From Micromonospora sp. WMMD882 (lineage in GTDB: Bacteria; Actinomycetota; Actinomycetes; Mycobacteriales; Micromonosporaceae), in assembly GCF_027497255.1 (NCBI RefSeq), contig NZ_CP114903.1, positions 3,348,001-3,412,000 on the forward strand: a stretch of 64,000 nt of DNA. Reading direction: 5' to 3'. A program made the translations under genes and the position numbers. The notes under the pieces are model-generated. The model was not told where the DNA came from and did not search any database. It worked only from the letters and a program-made list of their open reading frames with translations. This document shows, one piece after another, positions 24,249 to 33,024 of the stretch; position 1 is the stretch's first letter, and every line of letters begins with the position of its first letter.

Positions 24249-26285
24249 TCAGCCGACGGAGGTGTCCTCGTCCCGGGCGCGGCGTTGGGCGAAGGCGGTG
24301 AAGGCGGTCAGCGACTCCGGGTTGGCCAGCGCGCCGGTTGCCGCCGCCCGGTCCACCGGGACGCCGGTGAGGATCTTCTTCACCGGCACCTCCAGCTTCT
24401 TGGCCGAGAGGGTACGCGGGACCGCCCGCACCTGGTGGATCTCGTCGGGCACGTGCCGGGGCGACAGGGCGGTCCGCAGCTCCCGGGCGACCTTCTTCCG
24501 CAGCTCGTCGTCGAGCGTCAGGCCCTCGGCGAGCACCACGAACAGCAGCAGCTCCCCCGCGCCGCCCTCGTCGTCCTCCAGGTGCACCACCACCGAGTCG
24601 ACGACCTCGTCCAGCGACTCGACCACCGAGTAGAACTCGGCGGTGCCCAGTCGTACGCCGCCCCGGTTCAGGGTGGCGTCGGAACGGCCGGTGATCACGC
24701 AGCCGCCGCGCTCGTTGATGGTGATCCAGTCGCCGTGCCGCCACACGCCCGGGTAGACGTCGAAGTACGCCTCCCGGTAGCGCGCGCCGTCCGGGTCGTT
24801 CCAGAAGCCCACCGGCATGCTCGGCATCGGCGCGGTGATCACCAGCTCGCCCAGCTCGCCGACGACCGGCGTGCCGTCCGCCGAGCGGGCCTCGACCTTC
24901 GCGCCCAACGCGCGGCAGGCGATCTCCCCGGCGTGCACCGGCAGGGTCGGCACCCCGCCGACGAAGCCGGTGCAGACGTCCGTGCCGCCGGAGAGCGACT
25001 GGAGCTGGAGGCGGTCGCCGACGTTCGCGTACACCCAGGCGAAGCCCTCGGCCGGCAGCGGCGCGCCGGTCGAGCCGACCCCGCGCAGCGCGGACAGGTC
25101 GGCGACGTCCTTCGGGACCAACCCGGCCTTACGGCAGGCCAGCAGGTACGGCGCGGAGGCGCCGAAGTACGTGGTGCCGCTGGCCTCGGCCAGTCGCCAC
25201 AGCTCGCCCAGGTCGGGGTGGCCCGGGTTGCCGTCGAACAGCACGATCGCCGCGCCGACCGCCGGCCCGGAGACCAGGAAGTTCCACATCATCCAGCCGG
25301 TGGTGGTGAACCAGAAGAACCGGTCCCCCGGCCCGAGGTCGTGGTGCAGGGCCAGCATCTTGAGGTGCTCCAGCAGGATGCCGCCGTGGCCGTGCACGAT
25401 CGGTTTGGGCAGCCCGGTGGTGCCGGAGGAGTAGAGCACGTAGAGCGGATGGTCGAACGGCACCGGGGTGAAGGTCAGCGGCTCGTCGGTGGCGGCGGCC
25501 AGCTCGGCCCAGCCGATCGCGCCGTCGGCGGCCGGGCCCGGAGCGACGCCGGACGGCGCGGCCACCGGACCGGGGGCGTCAGGGCTGGCCGGGTCGAGGT
25601 ACGGGATGGTCACGGTGTGCCGCAGCGACGGCAGGGCGGCCCGGATCGCGGCCACCTCGGCACGCCGGTCCACCGGCTTGTCGCCGTACCGGTAGCCGTC
25701 CACCGCGACCAGCACGGTCGGCTCGATCTGCTGCCAGCGGTCGGTGACGCTGCGGGTGCCGAACTCGGGCGCGCAGGAGGAGAAGACCGCGCCGAGGCTG
25801 GTGGTCGCGAGCATCAGCACGTACGTCTCGGGGATGTTCGGGGCGTACCCGGCGACCCGGTCACCGGCGGTGACGCCGAGCCGGCGCAGTCCGGCGGCCA
25901 CCCGACGGACCTGCTCGCGCAGTTGCGCGGCGGTCAGCGTCTGCGGCGCGCGGGTCTGCCCGTACGCGAGCACCACCGGGTCGTCGTCGGCGAGGCCGGG
26001 CATCCGCAGCACGTGCTCGGCGTAGTTGAGGGTGGCCCCGGGGAACCAGCGGGCCCCCGGCATGGTGGCGTCGGCCAGCACCCCGGTGGGCGGGGTGTGG
26101 GCGATCACGTCGAAGTGTTCCCAGACGGAGCCCCAGAAGGCGGGCAGGTCGGTCACCGACCACTGCCACAGCCCGGCGTAGTTGCGGAACTCCAGCCCCC
26201 GACGCGGGCGCAGCCAGCGCAGGTAGTCGCCGATGCGGGACCGCTGGAGCACGTCGGCCGGCGGCGTCCAGAGCACGTCACCCAC
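24249..26285 (-). CDS. Acetoacetate-CoA ligase
   Basis: A 678-residue adenylate-forming ligase that activates acetoacetate to acetoacetyl-CoA with ATP. The N-terminal acetyl-CoA synthetase-like region has NYAEHVLR and FWGSVWEHFDV. The P-loop motif YSSGTTGLPKPIVHGHGG, the GSTGAPLP and SGGTDVCTGFVGG segments, the GDWI hinge region and the catalytic lysine region LSAKKLEVPVKKIL near the C-terminus are all present. The length is normal for AacS. A Pro/Ala-rich insertion near residues 235-255 is a local oddity. GGAGGAG precedes the GTG at 26285. It probably feeds storage-lipid or ketone-body carbon into central metabolism. Confidence 0.94.
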   Translation of the reverse strand: MGDVLWTPPADVLQRSRIGDYLRWLRPRRGLEFRNYAGLWQWSVTDLPAFWGSVWEHFDVIAHTPPTGVLADATMPGARWFPGATLNYAEHVLRMPGLADDDPVVLAYGQTRAPQTLTAAQLREQVRRVAAGLRRLGVTAGDRVAGYAPNIPETYVLMLATTSLGAVFSSCAPEFGTRSVTDRWQQIEPTVLVAVDGYRYGDKPVDRRAEVAAIRAALPSLRHTVTIPYLDPASPDAPGPVAAPSGVAPGPAADGAIGWAELAAATDEPLTFTPVPFDHPLYVLYSSGTTGLPKPIVHGHGGILLEHLKMLALHHDLGPGDRFFWFTTTGWMMWNFLVSGPAVGAAIVLFDGNPGHPDLGELWRLAEASGTTYFGASAPYLLACRKAGLVPKDVADLSALRGVGSTGAPLPAEGFAWVYANVGDRLQLQSLSGGTDVCTGFVGGVPTLPVHAGEIACRALGAKVEARSADGTPVVGELGELVITAPMPSMPVGFWNDPDGARYREAYFDVYPGVWRHGDWITINERGGCVITGRSDATLNRGGVRLGTAEFYSVVESLDEVVDSVVVHLEDDEGGAGELLLFVVLAEGLTLDDELRKKVARELRTALSPRHVPDEIHQVRAVPRTLSAKKLEVPVKKILTGVPVDRAAATGALANPESLTAFTAFAQRRARDEDTSVG

Positions 26286-26441
26286 GGTTCCACTCCTCCC
26301 CTGCGGCCCGGCACGACGTTGTGCGTGGGCCGTGTCGACATCTTGCCCTACCTCGACCCGTCATTCTGCGCACCCGTCACCCCGGACCGACGTGTGCCCG
26401 ACCCACACAAACCGCCGCCCCGAGTGTGGTGGGTCCGCCGT

Positions 26442-26960
26442 CTACGCTTCGCGGTGGGCCTGGATGGCCCGGCGGCGGGCCAGGCGGTGGGCCCGGCGGA
26501 TCTCGGCCTCCCGGTATCGGCGCTTGTCCTCCGGGGTCTCCGGCAGCACCGGGCGGACCGGGCGCGGGCCGCCGTCCGCGTCGACCCCGACGAAGACCAG
26601 GTACGCGGTGGCCACCGGCACCGGCTCGGTCTCGGCCGAGTCCCACCGCTCGGCGACCACCCGGACGCCGACCTCCATGGAGCTGTGCCCGGTCCAGTTG
26701 ACCTGGGCGTGCGCGTGCACCAGGTCACCCACCCGGACCGGCTCGGCGAAGACGATCTCGTCGATCGCGGCGGTGACCGCGGTGCCGCCGCTGTGCCGGG
26801 CCGCCGCCGCGCCCGCCACGTCGTCGACGAACTTCATCAGCACCCCGCCGTGCACGGTCCCGTACAGGTTGACGTCGACGGCGGTCATGATCCGGCTGAG
26901 GGTGACCCGGGAGTAGGAGGTCGGCTTGCCGGCCGGTGTGGCGCAGGGGTGCTCGGTCAT
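26442..26960 (-). CDS. Acyl-CoA thioesterase, hotdog fold
   Basis: A 172-residue single hotdog-domain thioesterase of the YciA/BACH type. Diagnostic segments are NLYGTVHGGVLMKFVDDVAG, carrying the conserved Asn/His/Asp region, and VRVGDLVHAHAQVNWTG. It hydrolyses acyl-CoAs in the cytosol; chain preference is unknown. The C-terminus is a long basic helix (KRRYREAEIRRAHRLARRR). The ATG at 26960 has TACCGT seven bases upstream on the minus strand (leaderless) and no ribosome binding site. It is divergent from the membrane-protein gene with only 23 bases between start codons. Confidence 0.92.
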   Translation of the reverse strand: MTEHPCATPAGKPTSYSRVTLSRIMTAVDVNLYGTVHGGVLMKFVDDVAGAAAARHSGGTAVTAAIDEIVFAEPVRVGDLVHAHAQVNWTGHSSMEVGVRVVAERWDSAETEPVPVATAYLVFVGVDADGGPRPVRPVLPETPEDKRRYREAEIRRAHRLARRRAIQAHREA

Positions 26961-26967
26961 GCCGGAA

Positions 26968-26973
26968 ACGGTA
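26968..26973 (-). promoter_or_regulatory. -10 element of a leaderless thioesterase transcript
   Basis: TACCGT on the minus strand, seven bases before the ATG at 26960. It overlaps the opposing -10 at 26972-26977 by two bases. Confidence 0.5.
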
Positions 26974-26977
26974 CGGT
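26972..26977 (+). promoter_or_regulatory. -10 element of a leaderless membrane-protein transcript
   Basis: TACGGT ends six bases before the ATG at 26984, within the 23-base divergent gap. Confidence 0.5.
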
Positions 26978-26983
26978 GCGCGG

Positions 26984-27637
26984 ATGCGACATCTCTGGAG
27001 CTTCCTCGCCGGGCTGGTGGTGGCACCGGTCACCTGGGTGCTGGTCGCCCTCGGTCAGGACGGATCGGGCCGCACGATCGACCGTTGGGTGGAGTTGGGC
27101 ACGTTCAACACGGCGAACCTGATCGAGCCGGCGGTCTACCTCGGGGTCGCCGGCCTGCTGCTCGGCCTGGTCGGCATGCTGCGCGTCTCGCCGCTCGGTC
27201 CGCTGGTCGCCGGGCTGCTGCTGGTCGCCCCGTACGTGGGGATGTTCGTCGCCCCGTTCGAGGTGCGGGATCTGGTGCCGGACGGCTGGCAGGTCTTCGG
27301 CGACCCGCTGCCGCTGCTGCTGCCGGTGCGCAACGGCACGTTGTTCCTGATCGGTGTGGCCCTGCTGGTGGCCGTGTTCAGCGGGCAGCGCTGGCGACGC
27401 TGGCCCCGTCCGCTCGCCCCGAGCCCGGAGCCGCCGCCGTCGGCGGCGAACGAGGAGCCCACGTACGCGTTGACTGATTTCTCCTCGCGGGGCCCGGACG
27501 ACCGGGACAGTCCCCCGCTGAGCCTCGGTTACCCGGACGAGACGCCCACCGAGCCGCTGCCCCGGCGCACCGCCGGTGAGTCGCCCTGGTCGCAGCCGCC
27601 CCGGGCGAGCGCCCCGCGGGACGGCACGCCCGGCTGA
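26984..27637 (+). CDS. Four-helix membrane protein of unknown function
   Basis: A 217-residue protein. Hydrophobic segments lie at about residues 4-24, 48-68, 70-92 and 115-132, followed by a ~75-residue polar, proline-rich cytoplasmic tail. No family is recognised beyond this architecture. The frame is open before 26984, but that ATG has a leaderless -10 six bases upstream. It precedes the ATPase gene group on the same strand by 185 bases. It could belong with it, but the next gene has its own -10 element, so an independent unit is more likely. Confidence 0.82.
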   Translation: MRHLWSFLAGLVVAPVTWVLVALGQDGSGRTIDRWVELGTFNTANLIEPAVYLGVAGLLLGLVGMLRVSPLGPLVAGLLLVAPYVGMFVAPFEVRDLVPDGWQVFGDPLPLLLPVRNGTLFLIGVALLVAVFSGQRWRRWPRPLAPSPEPPPSAANEEPTYALTDFSSRGPDDRDSPPLSLGYPDETPTEPLPRRTAGESPWSQPPRASAPRDGTPG

Positions 27638-27808
27638 CCTCCGTCCCGGCCCGACCACCGGAGCTGACCGCCGCGCCGCCGGAGCCGACCGCCGCGCCGC
27701 CGGAGCCGACCTTCGTGCCGGTGGGTCACCGGATCGGCACGGCCGACACCGCCGTCCGGTCGTATCCACTACCGGACGGAAGGGTTTCGGTACGTGGGTT
27801 TTCTTCAC

Positions 27809-27814
27809 TACAGT
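27809..27814 (+). promoter_or_regulatory. -10 element for the membrane protein-ATPase operon
   Basis: TACAGT lies eight bases before the ATG at 27823, predicting a leaderless or nearly leaderless transcript for the three-gene operon. Confidence 0.45.
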
Positions 27815-27822
27815 CAGCGTCT

Positions 27823-28752
27823 ATGCGGGTGCCATCCGTCACGGTGCGACGCGGCGTCGTCACGGCGGCCGTCCTCGTGCTGGTCGGGCTGGTCGTCGTG
27901 GTCGTGGTCGCGCTGCGGCGCGGCGGGGACGTCAACGACGCCGCCACCGTCTGGTGCCTCGCCGACACGCGGCGCCCCGAGCTGGTGGCCGCCGCCCGCG
28001 ACCTCACCGTGGTGACTCCGGCGTCCACCGTCGACAAGGTCGGCTGGCCCGGCGGCAGCGGCGACCTCGCGGGGTGGCGGGCCGCCCGGGGGGCCGACTT
28101 CGCCCGGACCTGCCGGGCGCTGATCGGGGCGCAGCAGCAGGGCAAGGCGGGCGGCGACCAGTCGCCCTGGTCCACGTTCGCGCCGTCGCTCGCGCTCGCG
28201 GTGGCCAGCGCCGTGCTCGCCGCCTGGTTCAGTCGCCGGTTGGCCACGGCGGGGGTCCGCCGCACCGAGGCGGACGGGCTGCGCACGGCGGTCCGGGCGT
28301 ACCGGGTCGCCGCCGAACGGCTGCTGCGTGATCTGGAGCAGCCCCGGCCGGGGATCGCCCCGACCGACGGCGAGGCGCAGGACCGCCGGTTGGAGCTGGC
28401 CACCCGGCTGAACGGGGTGGCGGCGGGGCGTCGCCGCTGGGCGCTGCCCCGCCGGCTCAGCGAGCGTCTCGACGAGGATCCGTTCGGCACGCCGCTGGCC
28501 ACGGTGTGGGGCGCGCTGTCACCGGCCGGGCGTCCGGCGTGGATCGCGCGGACCCGGGTGGCGCTGGGTCGACTGGAGGCGGAGGTGGAAGAGGTGGCGC
28601 GGATGGTCCAGGAGCCGGGGCTGTTCCGGGGGTGGGCGACCGACGGCCCCGGGGGCGGCGTCGGCGGTGGACGCCGGCAGCCGGTCGAGCCCGGCGGGTC
28701 CGGGCCGACAGAGGGCGGCCCGGTGGGAGGCGGCCCGGTGGGAGCCCGATGA
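27823..28752 (+). CDS. Two-helix membrane protein at the head of the ATPase operon
   Basis: A 309-residue protein of unrecognised family. The first helix is at about residues 13-30 (VVTAAVLVLVGLVVVVVVAL). An extracytoplasmic segment of about 90 residues with two cysteines (VWCLADT, FARTCRAL) follows, then a second helix near 130-145 (LALAVASAVLAAWF). The cytoplasmic part is helical and charged and ends in a Gly/Pro-rich tail. It overlaps the next gene by four bases (ATGA), so membrane protein and ATPase are coupled. It is the likely membrane anchor or sensor of the putative system spanning 27823-37071. Confidence 0.82.
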   Translation: MRVPSVTVRRGVVTAAVLVLVGLVVVVVVALRRGGDVNDAATVWCLADTRRPELVAAARDLTVVTPASTVDKVGWPGGSGDLAGWRAARGADFARTCRALIGAQQQGKAGGDQSPWSTFAPSLALAVASAVLAAWFSRRLATAGVRRTEADGLRTAVRAYRVAAERLLRDLEQPRPGIAPTDGEAQDRRLELATRLNGVAAGRRRWALPRRLSERLDEDPFGTPLATVWGALSPAGRPAWIARTRVALGRLEAEVEEVARMVQEPGLFRGWATDGPGGGVGGGRRQPVEPGGSGPTEGGPVGGGPVGAR

Positions 28753-29690
28753 CGACCGTGACCAGACCTGTCCAGGAACCGGCGGAGGCGGTGCCGGCGA
28801 ACCCGTTCAAGGTGCCGGGGCTGATGCGGGACGACGACCCGCTCAACCCGGTCAAGCACGGCCGGCACGAGTCCTTCTACGTGCCGGTGGACAACAGCGA
28901 GGCCGCCTTCGAGCAGTGCGTGCGGGCGTTCCAGGATCCGTCCCACCTGGACGACATGGGTCGGCTGGTGCTGGTCGCCGGGCACCGGGGTTGCGGAAAG
29001 TCGGCGCTGGTCAACAGGTGTGCTCACTGGCTACGGGGGCAGTTGGCGAAGGCCGGCCTGCACGGCGAGGTGATCGACGCCACGAAGGAGCGGCGCGAGC
29101 CCGAGCCGATGGCCGATCGGCGGGCCCGGGTCTGCGCGGCGCTGATGGAGCACCTCTACGCCAACCAGTTGCTCGTCTCCGACGGGGCCTACCAGGCCCG
29201 GACGGATCCGGACGCCGCGTACCGGACGCTGGCGAGCTGCCTGACGCCGAACCTGGTGCCGATCGTGCTTCTTCCACCGGCGACGGACGTCCCCGACGAG
29301 CTGGTCACCTACGCCGCCGACGCCCGCAAGAAGATCATCTTTCTGGCCGAGACCTCGTACGAGGTGCCGCAGCGCCAGATCGACCGGGCCGGGCCGGCTC
29401 CGGCGGTGCACCTGGCGGTGGGCCCCCTCGGCGAGCGGGACGCGGGCCGGTTCGCCGAAGCCCGCCTCCAGGACGTGCCCGCGGGGCTGCTGCCCCGGGT
29501 GGCCGCCACGACGCTCGACGAGTACACCCGCAGTCGTGGACGTATATCGATCGGCGAGGTGCAACGGTTACTCTACGGATTGTACGAAAAGCTCCGCGTA
29601 CAGCCTGAGCGGCCGGACGAGGTGACCCTGCACCACATCAGTCTCTACATCCTGAGTATCCTCCCGCCCTCGACCCTGCTGGAGAGTTGA
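28749..29690 (+). CDS. P-loop ATPase, first of a pair
   Basis: A 313-residue AAA-type ATP-binding protein. Walker A is GHRGCGKS at residues 78-85. The hydrophobic strand KKIIFLAETS is the probable Walker B or sensor region, though a classical DE pair is not obvious. The open frame begins earlier at 28506, but the ATG at 28749 overlaps the previous stop by four bases and begins the conserved-looking sequence. The N-terminus FKVPGLMRDDDPLNPVKHG is not a known domain. It is followed five bases later by a second, larger ATPase, so the two may form a hetero-oligomeric machine. No specific function can be assigned. Confidence 0.83.
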   Translation: MTTVTRPVQEPAEAVPANPFKVPGLMRDDDPLNPVKHGRHESFYVPVDNSEAAFEQCVRAFQDPSHLDDMGRLVLVAGHRGCGKSALVNRCAHWLRGQLAKAGLHGEVIDATKERREPEPMADRRARVCAALMEHLYANQLLVSDGAYQARTDPDAAYRTLASCLTPNLVPIVLLPPATDVPDELVTYAADARKKIIFLAETSYEVPQRQIDRAGPAPAVHLAVGPLGERDAGRFAEARLQDVPAGLLPRVAATTLDEYTRSRGRISIGEVQRLLYGLYEKLRVQPERPDEVTLHHISLYILSILPPSTLLES

Positions 29691-29695
29691 CCGTG

Positions 29696-31978
29696 ATGGA
29701 CGCATTCGGCCGCTCCGATCTCCGCGGCGAGGTGAACCCGTACCCGTCGAGCGCGGTCGCCCAGATCGCGGACGCCGGGTCGACCTCGTTCACCATCCCC
29801 ACGGTCGCCGTCCGGCGGGCCAACAACACCATGGACGCCTACCTCGCCGCCGTCCGGGCCGACCCGCGGCGGGCCTCCGGCCAGGTGCTCGCCATCGTCG
29901 GCGAGTACGGCACCGGCAAGACCCACCTCGCCGCCCACCTGATCCGGCACGCCGGCACGACGCTCGACGGCGCGCTCCAGTCGGTGCACCTCAACGCCCC
30001 GCCGGACACCTTCGTCTCGCTCTACCTGGCCTTCGCGGAGAAGCTCGACCAGCGCCGGGAGATCGTCCACGAGCAGGTCCGCAGCCTCTACGCGGAGATC
30101 GTCGCCGAGGATCTGCGCAGCTCGGCGGCGACCGCGCCGCTCGCCGACTCGCTGCGGGCCGGGGCGCTCGACCCGGTCGCGCTGGTGGAGGGCTTCGGGC
30201 TGATGGAGACGGAGTTCCTCCGCCGCCTCCAGGAGCACCTGCGGGAGATCACCGACAACGTCGGGTTCAGTCGGGCGCTCACCCTGCTGCTGCGGGGCGG
30301 TTTCGAGGCCGCGGTGTGGGAGTGGTTCAGCGGCCGTCCCCCGTCCGAGGTGCTCCGGGAACGCGGCATCACCTGGTCGATCACCGGCAGCGAGACCACC
30401 GCCCTACAGGCCATGGGCGTCTTCGCCCTGTTGATCGGGCACGGCGCGCACCCGTTCGTGATGGTGATCGACGAGTTGGACCAGTTGCTCACCGCCGCCG
30501 GCCGGCCCGACGAGGCGATCGACGCCTTCAAGGAGATGCTCCGGGTCTTCGCCGCCTCGAACACCTTCCTGATCCTCGCCGGCCTGCCCGACCTGCTGAC
30601 CTCGATGCGCAAGGACGTCCGCGACCGGATCTCCGAGCAGATCACGATGACCGGACTGACCAGCGCCGAGGTGCAGGACTACATCGTCGCCCGGCAACGC
30701 GGCCACCTGGAGCCGTTCACCGAGCAGACCGTGGCGCACCTGGTCGACCTGACCAACGGGGTGCCCCGGGCGGTGATCTCGTTGTGCCACCGGCTCTGGC
30801 GGCACGCCCGCGACCACCACACGGTGGTGACCACCGACCTGGTCCGGCGGATGGCGCGGGAGTACTACAACGACAACACCGGCATCCAGAACGTACGCGC
30901 CGAGATCCGCCAGGTGCTGGTCGACGCCGGGTACGACACGTACATCCCGGAGCACTTCCTCGACGCCGGGTCCGACAGCCGGGTGGACTACTGGGTGCCG
31001 GTCGGCCCGGAGGACGCCGGCTGCGCCGTCATCCTGGCCGAGCCGCTGCTGGACGAGACCGACATCGCCGCGGTGGAGCGGCGCGCCCAGTCGATCCGCG
31101 CCCACCGTGACTGCGAGCTGCTGCTCGTCGTGTTGGAGCCGCCACCGGCCCGGTTCCGGCAACGGCTCCGGGAGGCCGTGGGCCGCGAGCCGATCACCTA
31201 CCACCGGCGGGCCTTCCTGGACCAGTTCGCGCTGGAGTTCAAGGCGGTGGCGACCCGGCTGGCGGACCGTTACCCCCTGGAGGGGTCGGTCGCCCTGGTC
31301 ACCCCGCACCTGATGCGGCTGGCCCGGCGGCAGACGACCACCCAGCAAATGCTGACCATGCTCGTCGAATCGGTGGACGAGCTGCGTGGCCGCAGCGACC
31401 AGCGGCTCGCCGCGATACACCGGGAGCTGCACGAGATCCAGCGCGAGGTCTCCACCTCCGTCGGGGAGCAGCAGGGCGGGCACCTGGCGGTGGTGGCCGC
31501 GCTGCCCCAGGCGGTGATCGACCTCTTCGACGCCGCCTTCACCCAGGTCGACCTCCTGACACCGACAGGTGAGCTGCTGCGTCAGGCGTTCCAGGAGGAC
31601 GACGCCGGGCGGCACGCCCAACAGTCGGTGCGCGCCCGGATTCCCAGCGCCGAGATCCATCAGGCCATCGGGGTCACCACGTTGCTGGTCTCGCTCATCG
31701 AGGCGTACGGCTACACCCTCGCCGAGTGGTACCGGAGCGTCACCCAGGTGCCGACCGCCCGCCTCACGGTCCGTCACCGGGAGCGCCTGGAGACGGTCTG
31801 CAACGTCTTCGACGCGGTCTTCGACTACCTTCCCCTCTACCAGCTCCGCCGGCTGCGGGAGCTGGTCGGCGCCACCGGTCCGGGCCGGCAGCAGCGGGAG
31901 GCGGAGGACCTGCTCCGGGACTTCACCAACCGGGTACGTCACGAGTTGCTGACCGCGCTCGCCCCGCTGCAGACCTGA
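29696..31978 (+). CDS. Large AAA/KAP-like ATPase, second of a pair
   Basis: A 760-residue protein. Walker A is GEYGTGKT (residues 69-76) and Walker B is VMVIDELDQL (near residue 258), followed by a sensor-like NTFLILAGLP and a winged-helix-like C-terminal part of the ATPase (NGVPRAVISLCHRLW). Residues ~410-520 form an alpha/beta region (VDYWVPVGPEDAGCAVILAE, then ELLLVVLE) of unknown type. Residues ~540-620 are a coiled coil (LVESVDELRGRSDQRLAAIH). The ATG at 29696 or the GTG at 29693 follows GGAG. It ends 15 bases from the convergent 342-residue-protein gene. Confidence 0.85.
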   Translation: MDAFGRSDLRGEVNPYPSSAVAQIADAGSTSFTIPTVAVRRANNTMDAYLAAVRADPRRASGQVLAIVGEYGTGKTHLAAHLIRHAGTTLDGALQSVHLNAPPDTFVSLYLAFAEKLDQRREIVHEQVRSLYAEIVAEDLRSSAATAPLADSLRAGALDPVALVEGFGLMETEFLRRLQEHLREITDNVGFSRALTLLLRGGFEAAVWEWFSGRPPSEVLRERGITWSITGSETTALQAMGVFALLIGHGAHPFVMVIDELDQLLTAAGRPDEAIDAFKEMLRVFAASNTFLILAGLPDLLTSMRKDVRDRISEQITMTGLTSAEVQDYIVARQRGHLEPFTEQTVAHLVDLTNGVPRAVISLCHRLWRHARDHHTVVTTDLVRRMAREYYNDNTGIQNVRAEIRQVLVDAGYDTYIPEHFLDAGSDSRVDYWVPVGPEDAGCAVILAEPLLDETDIAAVERRAQSIRAHRDCELLLVVLEPPPARFRQRLREAVGREPITYHRRAFLDQFALEFKAVATRLADRYPLEGSVALVTPHLMRLARRQTTTQQMLTMLVESVDELRGRSDQRLAAIHRELHEIQREVSTSVGEQQGGHLAVVAALPQAVIDLFDAAFTQVDLLTPTGELLRQAFQEDDAGRHAQQSVRARIPSAEIHQAIGVTTLLVSLIEAYGYTLAEWYRSVTQVPTARLTVRHRERLETVCNVFDAVFDYLPLYQLRRLRELVGATGPGRQQREAEDLLRDFTNRVRHELLTALAPLQT

Positions 31979-31993
31979 GCGGGGCGAGCACCG

Positions 31994-33022
31994 TCAGCCG
32001 CCGAGCTGACGGGCGAGCAGGGCGGCCTTGTCGTCCGCCGCCCACATCCGCTGCTGGTCGACGGTGACCCCGAGCAGGTAGCGGTCCCGCCCGACGGGAT
32101 AGCAGTACAGCGCGCCCTGTTCGACGTCGAGCACCAGCCGGCGCACCCGGGAGCCGAGCGCCAGGTGCGCGGCCCGGACCAGGATCCGCACGTACGAGTC
32201 GATCCGCTGCCCCAGCCACGCGTAGAAGTGCCGCCGCCGCTCCGGGGTGATGCCGTCGAAGAGCCGGGCCAGTCGGGGGTCGTCGAGGATGTCGGCGGTC
32301 GCCTCGACGCGGCCGGCGTGGCAGACCGCCGCGTAGTGCAGGTCGTCGACGTCGAGGTACCGCCGGCAGACGGCCGCGGTGGTGGCGGCCCGGGTGCCCG
32401 GGACGGCGGCCTGGAACCCCACCTCGGCGGCGGCCACGGCGTCGGGCGGGGGCGGGGTGGGGCGGCTGTCCCGCAGACCGGCCCGCAGGTCCGGGCCGCT
32501 CGGGCCGAGCCAGCCGCCGTAGTCGGCGGGCCCCTGGTTGACCGTCTCACGCAGCCGGTTCGCGAGCCGGGACAGCTCCGCGTCGATGGTGTGCACGGCC
32601 GGGTCGCGGCTGGCGCGGGTCCCGGCGTCACCTCCCGTGCCACCGAATGCCACCAGGAACTGCTCCCGCAGGACGGAGAGGGCGAAGAGGCCACCCCGCT
32701 CGGTGTGCAGCAGCATCCGAATGAGGTCTCCGGTGCGGGCCGCGCGCAGGTACCGGTCGAGGTCGGTCATCACGTGCACGGCGTCCCGGCCGATGATCTG
32801 CCGTTCCTCGGCGGTGAGCCCGGGTGGGTCGTCACCGTTAGTCACGTCCAGCGCGAAGTCGCAGGCGCCGGTGCTGTACCAGGACAGATGGGTGATGCTG
32901 GACACCCGGTCGACGAGCGCCTCGCCCAGGGCGAGCGCCTCCAGTCGATGGTCCTCGAACCGCCCGCCCAGCATCCGGTCGACCCGTCGGCTCCCCTCGT
33001 CGGCCGGCGTTTGCGCAAACAT
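31994..33022 (-). CDS. Unknown protein with two similar halves, perhaps Roadblock-like
   Basis: A 342-residue protein with no recognised family. Two segments resemble each other: RMLLHTERGGLFALSVLREQ (near residue 100-120) and RRLVLDVEQGALYCYPVGRD (near 300-320). Each is preceded by a long helix and followed by an FLVAFGG or YLLGVTVD strand. The helix-strand-hairpin pattern is like Roadblock/LC7 or longin-type regulators of NTPases, but this is a guess. The ATG at 33022 is two bases after the stop of the giant STAND gene, so co-translation is likely; the frame upstream of it lies inside that gene. Confidence 0.8.
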   Translation of the reverse strand: MFAQTPADEGSRRVDRMLGGRFEDHRLEALALGEALVDRVSSITHLSWYSTGACDFALDVTNGDDPPGLTAEERQIIGRDAVHVMTDLDRYLRAARTGDLIRMLLHTERGGLFALSVLREQFLVAFGGTGGDAGTRASRDPAVHTIDAELSRLANRLRETVNQGPADYGGWLGPSGPDLRAGLRDSRPTPPPPDAVAAAEVGFQAAVPGTRAATTAAVCRRYLDVDDLHYAAVCHAGRVEATADILDDPRLARLFDGITPERRRHFYAWLGQRIDSYVRILVRAAHLALGSRVRRLVLDVEQGALYCYPVGRDRYLLGVTVDQQRMWAADDKAALLARQLGG

Positions 33023-33024
33023 GT

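Noticed and set aside
24285..27122. 945-residue plus-strand frame
   Set aside because: Antisense to acetoacetate-CoA ligase and the thioesterase.
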